DNA from: Thermoplasmata archaeon
GTDB taxonomy: Archaea > Thermoplasmatota > Thermoplasmata > SG8-5 > JAGLSY01
Direction of reading: 5' to 3'
Assembly: GCA_023137005.1 (NCBI GenBank)
Contig: JAGLQE010000114.1
Span: 1 to 6,789, forward strand
Length of the DNA stretch: 6,789 bases
In this document: positions 1 to 5,700 of the stretch, in pieces
Position numbering within the stretch: position 1 is the first letter of the stretch
Layout of the letters: each line of letters begins with the position of its first letter
Made by a program: the position numbers and the translations under genes
Notes under the pieces: generated by a model
What the model was told of the DNA's origin: nothing
What the model saw: only the letters and a program-made list of their open reading frames with translations
Databases searched by the model: none

Positions 1-225
1 TAATAAGTATGTGCTGTGGTGTTTGCCCACTCACACCATATACTATACACTTGTTACTAACTACATATAATGTAAAGACAGGTATATATAATTTTGCGCA
101 ATAATGTATATCTTATTATGTTTCAAATAAAAACTGTTATTCAAAATTGTTATTCTAGCATTAAACACACCTTCCATTACTGCACAGCAAGTTTACAAAT
201 AATGATATTAATGTAAACCATAGCA
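1..225. other. AT-rich upstream region without a convincing gene
   Basis: This stretch is AT-rich and has frequent stops. The longest forward frame with an ATG that I found is a 32-codon ORF at 118-216, starting MFQIKTVIQN. It has no Shine-Dalgarno sequence and no recognisable features. A short direct repeat TGTTATTC lies at 135-142 and 148-155. A weak 4-bp hairpin (GTGG at 16-19, CCAC at 27-30) is not convincing as a terminator because no T-run follows it. I read the region as the 5' flank and promoter area of the gene at 226. Confidence 0.6.
83..90 (+). promoter_or_regulatory. Candidate archaeal TATA box upstream of the GIFT-domain gene
   Basis: The sequence TATATATA sits in an AT-rich context. 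Archaeal transcription normally starts about 25 bases downstream, which would be near 110-115 and leave a leader of about 110 bases before the ATG at 226. A weaker alternative, TTTACAAAT at 192-200, is placed better for a leaderless transcript starting near 226. In DNA this AT-rich either match could be chance. Confidence 0.3.
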
Positions 226-2451
226 ATGGCCAATCGAACATTATTAAAAATGACCAAAATATACTTATCACCAACCACGATACGTGCTGTTATGCAAGGC
301 GGAACAAAGCTCATCAGGGCCTCATTGGCAATACTGACTGTGGCCCTATTCCTTTTGACAATATTGGGAAATGTAGGGACCGTTCACATCTCCAATGGAA
401 TGGATGATGCGAAAGTGTCCAGCCCATCCCGAGCCATGGATATTGGAAATGATATTCCAGAAGTTCTCTTTGACGAGAGCCATCGGCAATGGTGGTCCAT
501 CTGGGACACGGGGTTCATTGGATATTCGGATCTGGCTCTGAGCCTTGTAGAAAAAGGGTACAAGGTGAGTGCGAACACCATACCCCTCCCCACCGCACTA
601 GAGAGCCTGGGGGCAGGAGATGTTCTGGTACTGGGAATTGCTTATCAAGAAACCTACTCTCAAGTCGAGATCGACGCCATCCTGGATTTTGTACATAGGG
701 GAGGAGGGCTTATGGTCATGGGAGAATGGGAAGAGGCGAATGGAGAGCCATGGTTCCTTTCTGATCTCATGAACCCGATAACGGAGAATTTTGGTATTCA
801 CTTCAATTCAGATGATATGTTAGATCCGGCAAGCAGCCACCCAGATGATGATTCATGGCTCATGATAGATGTGGACTTCCTCGAGGTCAAGGACGCATGC
901 CTTTTTTTAGGAAGCTCCCTTAACCTCACAGGTGACGCTGTAGCGATTGCCACTACATCACCTTCAGCAACTCCGCCAAATGCACCAGTTGTAGCGAGAT
1001 CGGCTTATGGTTCCGGAAGAGTTATAGCAATAACAGACAATGAGTTCATACAGAATGGAGACAGCGGAATAGGCATATCTTATGCAAATAATTCCATATT
1101 CGTAGGAAGAGTGATCGACTGGCTTAGTGATCCAGACACCCAGAGAGAGAAAAATGGCATGATGCCGGAATATGATCTCTTCACGGCCAATGAATTCCAG
1201 CTCAACCTTTCGGTATCTGGCCCAATGACCATCACCACAGAGATATCTGGAGGCACCATAACCCCGACCCAGGTAGACAATGCCAATGGGCACATCGTCT
1301 TCAACATAGACATCGAAGAGGATGGACTGGTGACATTCATCAGTGGAACTGGAGCCGAGGAAGTATATTTCCTTACGCCACCAAATAATGAACTGACTAT
1401 GGCCATTTTTGATGCTAAGAATGGATGCAGGAGAGTGGATGACAGCCAGAGTGGCCTATTATCCTTCGCAAAAGAATTAAGGGATGGGGGGACCTCGATC
1501 TTCTCATCAAGAGTGATCGAGGATCATTCAAATTACAATGCAGTCATCATCGCCAATCCTCTGGCAATGCCAGATACCAAACCCCAGATATCTGATACAA
1601 AATATGTGCTAATTGGAGAATCCTACACCAGGCTCTGGGCTATGAACTGGATCGATAAATATAGTCATGAACAAAAACCAGTTCCGATAAATGAATTCGC
1701 TAAGCAGCTGGGGGTGGAATTCACCCAATACACCATCTACGATCCAGTTGGGACCTCCATAGTCCAGTCTTTCAATCCAAGGATACAGAATCGTCTTGGT
1801 TTCCAGAACATAGCCTATCGCTCAGGGATGGTCATCGGAGACGAGAACATGATCGTTCTGGCAAATGCCACCAATTCCGCTGCCTGGGCCGAATTATACG
1901 ATGTGGGAGAGAGGGATTCCTATGAACTGGATTCAGTGGATTATCGGATCACTAACTTTGTCATGTACGATGACCGCGCTATGGGTATCGGGGACACGGA
2001 TCTCCTGACCAATGCCCATCTCGGAGATGATAATGCAATAAAATTTGCCAGGTCCATTGCCTCCTGGATAGCCCTATCCGGTCACATTGAAAAGAAGGCG
2101 GGTTTCTTCGGCCAGACCCATTTATTTTATGTCAATACCTCTGCAGATGCCACAGAGGTGACGGTAAGATTGGAGGATGGTACCGTGATGGACCTTGAAA
2201 AAGAGAAGAAGGCTGGAACATGGTCTGGCAAGTATGTGGTTCCAGAAAATGGAATACCCGGCAATTATACGGCCAATATAACTGTCAAGGAATTCGGGGG
2301 AGCTGGATATTTATTAGAATTGGATTATAAAATTACTGAGATCAATCCCTGGCCACCTTCAAAAATAATGCTTATCATATCCTTCATCCTGGTGGCATTC
2401 CTGGCCTTGATATATGCATTTAAAAAGTATAAAAATATAAAAGAAGATTAA
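226..2451 (+). CDS. Membrane-anchored surface protein with two GIFT-like (GldG/IFT52, GATase1-like) domains
   Basis: The product has 741 residues. A hydrophobic segment at about 29-49, after K28 and R31, fits a signal anchor; a second at 713-732 is followed by a Lys-rich tail (KKYKNIKED). Both ends are therefore predicted inside and about 660 residues outside. Residues 78-301 look like a GIFT/DUF4350-type Rossmann domain: EVLFDESH, then VLVLGIAYQETYS, a helix, GGGLMVMGE, and RVIAITDNEF with a closing helix ending VIDWL. Residues 391-616 repeat the plan: TMAIFDAKNG, YNAVIIANP, KYVLIGES, RAMGIGDTDLL, closing helix ending IASWI. Residues 318-385 and 627-705 look like beta-sandwich segments. No catalytic triad is evident, so ligand or partner binding is likelier than catalysis. 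Many N-X-S/T sequons support exposure. Start: no Shine-Dalgarno precedes ATG 226, and Met23 (base 292) would give a more typical signal anchor; codons 1-22 use CGA and CGT, unusual for this gene. The precise function is unknown. Confidence 0.85.
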   Translation: MANRTLLKMTKIYLSPTTIRAVMQGGTKLIRASLAILTVALFLLTILGNVGTVHISNGMDDAKVSSPSRAMDIGNDIPEVLFDESHRQWWSIWDTGFIGYSDLALSLVEKGYKVSANTIPLPTALESLGAGDVLVLGIAYQETYSQVEIDAILDFVHRGGGLMVMGEWEEANGEPWFLSDLMNPITENFGIHFNSDDMLDPASSHPDDDSWLMIDVDFLEVKDACLFLGSSLNLTGDAVAIATTSPSATPPNAPVVARSAYGSGRVIAITDNEFIQNGDSGIGISYANNSIFVGRVIDWLSDPDTQREKNGMMPEYDLFTANEFQLNLSVSGPMTITTEISGGTITPTQVDNANGHIVFNIDIEEDGLVTFISGTGAEEVYFLTPPNNELTMAIFDAKNGCRRVDDSQSGLLSFAKELRDGGTSIFSSRVIEDHSNYNAVIIANPLAMPDTKPQISDTKYVLIGESYTRLWAMNWIDKYSHEQKPVPINEFAKQLGVEFTQYTIYDPVGTSIVQSFNPRIQNRLGFQNIAYRSGMVIGDENMIVLANATNSAAWAELYDVGERDSYELDSVDYRITNFVMYDDRAMGIGDTDLLTNAHLGDDNAIKFARSIASWIALSGHIEKKAGFFGQTHLFYVNTSADATEVTVRLEDGTVMDLEKEKKAGTWSGKYVVPENGIPGNYTANITVKEFGGAGYLLELDYKITEINPWPPSKIMLIISFILVAFLALIYAFKKYKNIKED

Positions 2452-2631
2452 TATAAATATTATTATTAAAAATTAATTATATTTAATGCCATTAAAAATA
2501 ATATGGGCATATATATGATAATCCAAGAAACACTGGGTGATCTCATAAATGGCTACAAGAAAATAATGTTAACTAATGATAACAATAGAATAATAAATAA
2601 TAGCTTTGCTAACCTTGTATAAACAGAGCAA

Positions 2632-2643
2632 TTTATAAATATA
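2632..2643 (+). promoter_or_regulatory. Probable archaeal TATA box of the subtilase-like gene
   Basis: TTTATAAATATA closely matches the archaeal TATA consensus. Transcription would start near 2660-2668, leaving a leader of roughly 35-45 bases before the ATG at 2703. This is the best promoter match in the window and suggests that the downstream gene can be transcribed independently of the upstream one. Confidence 0.6.
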
Positions 2644-2648
2644 CTTAG

Positions 2649-2666
2649 TGTATCCCTGAAGATACA
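2649..2666. repeat. Inverted repeat TGTATC-N6-GATACA at the predicted transcription start
   Basis: The two arms are perfect 6-base reverse complements separated by CCTGAA. The element lies just downstream of the TATA box and overlaps the predicted start of transcription. That placement suits a dimeric repressor operator, or a small hairpin at the 5' end of the mRNA. The role is inferred from position only, and arms this short can arise by chance. Confidence 0.4.
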
Positions 2667-2681
2667 TAATTATAAAACAAT

Positions 2682-2696
2682 GAGAGAGAGAGAGGG
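2682..2696 (+). promoter_or_regulatory. (GA)6 tract ending in a GAGGG ribosome-binding site
   Basis: Six GA units (2682-2693) run into GGG. GAGG at 2692-2695 can pair with the 16S rRNA 3' end and lies 7 bases before ATG 2703, which supports this start. The repeated GA offers several weaker registers of the same pairing. The tract is also a dinucleotide microsatellite whose length could vary. Confidence 0.5.
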
Positions 2697-2702
2697 ATTA
2701 TA

Positions 2703-2783
2703 ATGTCTGAGAACAAGACCAAACAGTATTTGAGCGTAGGCATAGTATTGCTTTTCGTCATGTCAGCTTTCGGCTCCATAGTC
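2703..2783 (+). other. Signal peptide of the subtilase-like protein
   Basis: The N-terminus MSENKTK is followed by the hydrophobic stretch YLSVGIVLLFVMSAFG (residues 9-24) and then a polar acidic region. This fits a Sec signal peptide with cleavage somewhere near residues 22-28. Uncleaved use as an N-terminal anchor is also possible. Confidence 0.75.
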
Positions 2784-5700
2784 AATACAGGGCTATTCGG
2801 GGACGATATGATGGCAGACGTGCTATATGAAAATGGATCGAATGATGGGAACATCTTGATAGACCAGGACGGCAATGATGGCCTGGCCAAGATGGATGGG
2901 TCCTTACAGGAACTGGTCAAGAACCCGACAAAGGGACTTACCAGAGTAATAATTGCCACAACCGATCCGGCAGAAGTTGCTACTTTCCTGAAGGATTACG
3001 AATACAGAGGATTGATCGGAACAAGGCCCATTTCCAATGGATTGGACCTCAGCACCTACACATTAGAGGTTCCGATAGACTGCCTGGATAAGTTGACAGA
3101 ACTGTCATCTGTTTATGGCATATACTCCCACCCAGAACAAGACGCCTCACACTACACTGAAGAAGCGAACATCGGAGGAAGCACAGGTGGCCTTACCCCT
3201 CAGAACATTTATGATGTGGAACAGCACAATTTATTGGAAGCATGGTCCATGGGATACATCGGAACAGACTCAAGGGTCGCAATAGCCGAAGGTGGAATAG
3301 ATTTCGGACATCCAGATCTTTGGGAGACACAGGCAAGAGTTCCGGAGAGCCTCACGGTCAAAGGCTTCACACTTATCGAGGCAGTTGGAGGAGAGATCAC
3401 AGCCTTCATCGAGCAGTCAGATATTGTTTCGGGATCATACAAATTCTATATCAATGGAACCGAGTTGACAGAGACAACTGATTATACTTTCGACCTGGCA
3501 ACAGGCAACCTCACTCTTAATTCCGCATTGGAATATGGAGAGATATTGACCACAGATTACCAGTTCATCTCACCATATGCTGGATGGCCAATAGTCTTCG
3601 ATTACTATTCAATGAGCACGTACCTGGAAACATCAAGCACCCTGGACACATGGTATGTCGCCACTAATGAAACTGCCGAGCCCTACACAGAGGTAGGCTA
3701 TCCTCAACTGGACCTGGAGATCGATATAGAGATGGAGGAGACATTCAGTGCAGACCCTGCAGAATCCAAGACCACCACAGATCTGGAACACAAAACAATA
3801 AAGCAGAATAGTGTGGTCGTTTACGCGGACGGAAATTTGATCTCAGATACACTATACGCGGTCAACTACGATCTAGGCCAGATAACCTTCACACCCCCTA
3901 TTGATGTCATGAAGATCGAGGCATCATACACATACTACCAGTGGGACGATGTTCCCGTAGATCAGCGTGTAATACTTCAATCACCAGACTACATACCATC
4001 CGAGGAAGGAATACCTGAAAGCTACACGATCTCAGGCCTTGAGCCCAATGAGAACTACTTCATCTCCATAAGGGCAACAGACGAGGCCAAGAACCACGGT
4101 GACTTTTCAAATAATCCAGAAGCAGCCACCATTACAGACACCACACCTCCAAATCAGATAATCGATCTTGTCGCAACACCGGGCGATGTTCACGGTACCC
4201 TCAGACTACAGTGGACAGCACCGGGCGATGATGATGTAGTTGGCACGACCCAGTCATACGTGGTCAAATACTCAGACAAGCCAATTACCAATTGGGTATG
4301 CTTCGATTACATGTCGGAGGAATATATCCAGTCATGGACACCTGCAGTTGCAGGAACTGCCGAGGATTTCGCACTAACAGGACTTCCTACCGGCAAAGAT
4401 TATTACTTTGCAATACTGGCTATCGATGAAGGCGGCAATCTGGGAGAGGTATCTAACTCACCAGTAGCCTTCGTGAAACAGGACACCATAGACCCCTCGG
4501 GCATAAGCCCAATAGCCAGCACCGGAATGAATGACACAGAGATATACCTTCAATTCGATGCACCAAGCGATGATGCAGGTATTGGAACAGTGACCAGCTA
4601 TGTCCTGAAATATGACACAACGGACATCACAGATCAGACAGAGTTCGATGCAGCCACAACATACCCACAGACCTGGACACCGGCTGTGGCTGGAACAACC
4701 GTGATCTACACATTGTCACTACCAGCTTCGATCACCGATTATTATTTCTCGATCATTGGAGTAGATGAGGCAGGCAATACAGGACCAATATCGAGTCCTG
4801 CAGCCATGGCCCAATCACAGGGACCTGACATAATAGATTGTTCACAGATCGCCGATCTGGCAGTCACCACAGGAACAGACCATGGTATGGTAGACCTGAC
4901 ATTCACCGCACCAGGTGATGATGGTGCAGTAGGATGGGCAACAGAATACATAATCAAATTCAATACCACCTCCATAGACAGCGAGGCTGACTGGGATGCT
5001 GTTCCAGAGGTCAATGCAATATCGGGAACATACGCATATCCTGTGGACGCTCCACTGGAAAGCGGTGTCACTCAGTCTTTTACATTGGGAGTGACAAACC
5101 TTGACTTCAGCAACCTGCCACCAGGTGTTGATTACTACTTTGCTATCAGAGCAATGGACGAAGAGGGAAACCTTGGTCCAGTGTCCAATTGTGACAATGC
5201 TCTTGTACAGGATGATAGCATACCACCAGAGGCCATCGATGACCTTACTGTGGCCGTAAGTCCGAACCACGGAGAAGTCATTCTTTCATGGACAGCACCA
5301 GGAGACGACGGCGCGGTTGGACAAGCAAGTTATTACCAGATAGCTTATGCGACGTATGAGATCACACCAGCCAACTTCGATTCAGCGATAGCAGTGAATG
5401 GTACGACCAGAGCCGTAGAACACGCTGCGGGTTTCTCAGAATCTCTTGATTTCAGTGGTTATGGTCTTGACCTGGGCACAACATATTACTTTGCCATAAT
5501 GGGAATGGATGAGGCAAGGGTCAATGACCCGGTCTCCAACTGTGTGAACAGCATACCTAGGAATGATAATGCCACCCCATCCACCATTGCCCTGGTAGTA
5601 GCAACCTCTGACCAACATGGTTCAATAGATCTTACATGGGACGCACCAGGTGACGATGGAAGCACGGGAACTGTAACTTCATATGAGATAAGATACATGG

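Larger units (their letters stand above)
2452..2702. other. AT-rich intergenic gap between the two surface-protein genes
   Basis: The gap is 251 bases and strongly AT-rich. I see no run of four or more T on the + strand, so no obvious archaeal U-tract terminator follows the upstream gene; read-through cannot be excluded. A 39-codon ORF (2503-2622, beginning MGIYMIIQETLGDL) has no ribosome site or recognisable domain and is not called as a gene. GGTGATCT at 2536-2543 is a strong Shine-Dalgarno-like match but precedes only a five-codon ORF (2549-2566, MATRK). The right part holds the promoter elements of the gene at 2703. Confidence 0.6.

Noticed and set aside
16..30. Small hairpin GTGG-N7-CCAC as a terminator of an upstream gene
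   Set aside because: The stem is only 4 bp and no T-run follows.
118..216. 32-codon ORF (MFQIKTVIQN...) just downstream of a TATA-like element and 10 bases before the first gene
   Set aside because: No ribosome site, no domain, AT-driven composition; expected by chance in this region. Its near-leaderless position after 83-90 is the only point in its favour.
964..1406. Reverse-strand ORFs inside the GIFT-domain gene
   Set aside because: Antisense to the well-supported forward gene; no independent start signals or motifs.
2503..2622. 39-codon ORF MGIYMIIQETLGDL... in the gap
   Set aside because: No Shine-Dalgarno sequence, no recognised family, low-complexity Asn/Ile-rich end; not enough to call a gene.
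2645..2959. Reverse-strand 104-codon ORF overlapping the start of the subtilase-like gene
   Set aside because: It lies antisense to the signal-peptide and prodomain coding region and covers the promoter; the forward frame has clear protein features.
4742..5270. Overlapping reverse-strand ORFs of 109 and 142 codons inside the FN3 array
   Set aside because: They mirror the repeat coding sequence and have no features of their own; shadows of the forward frame.
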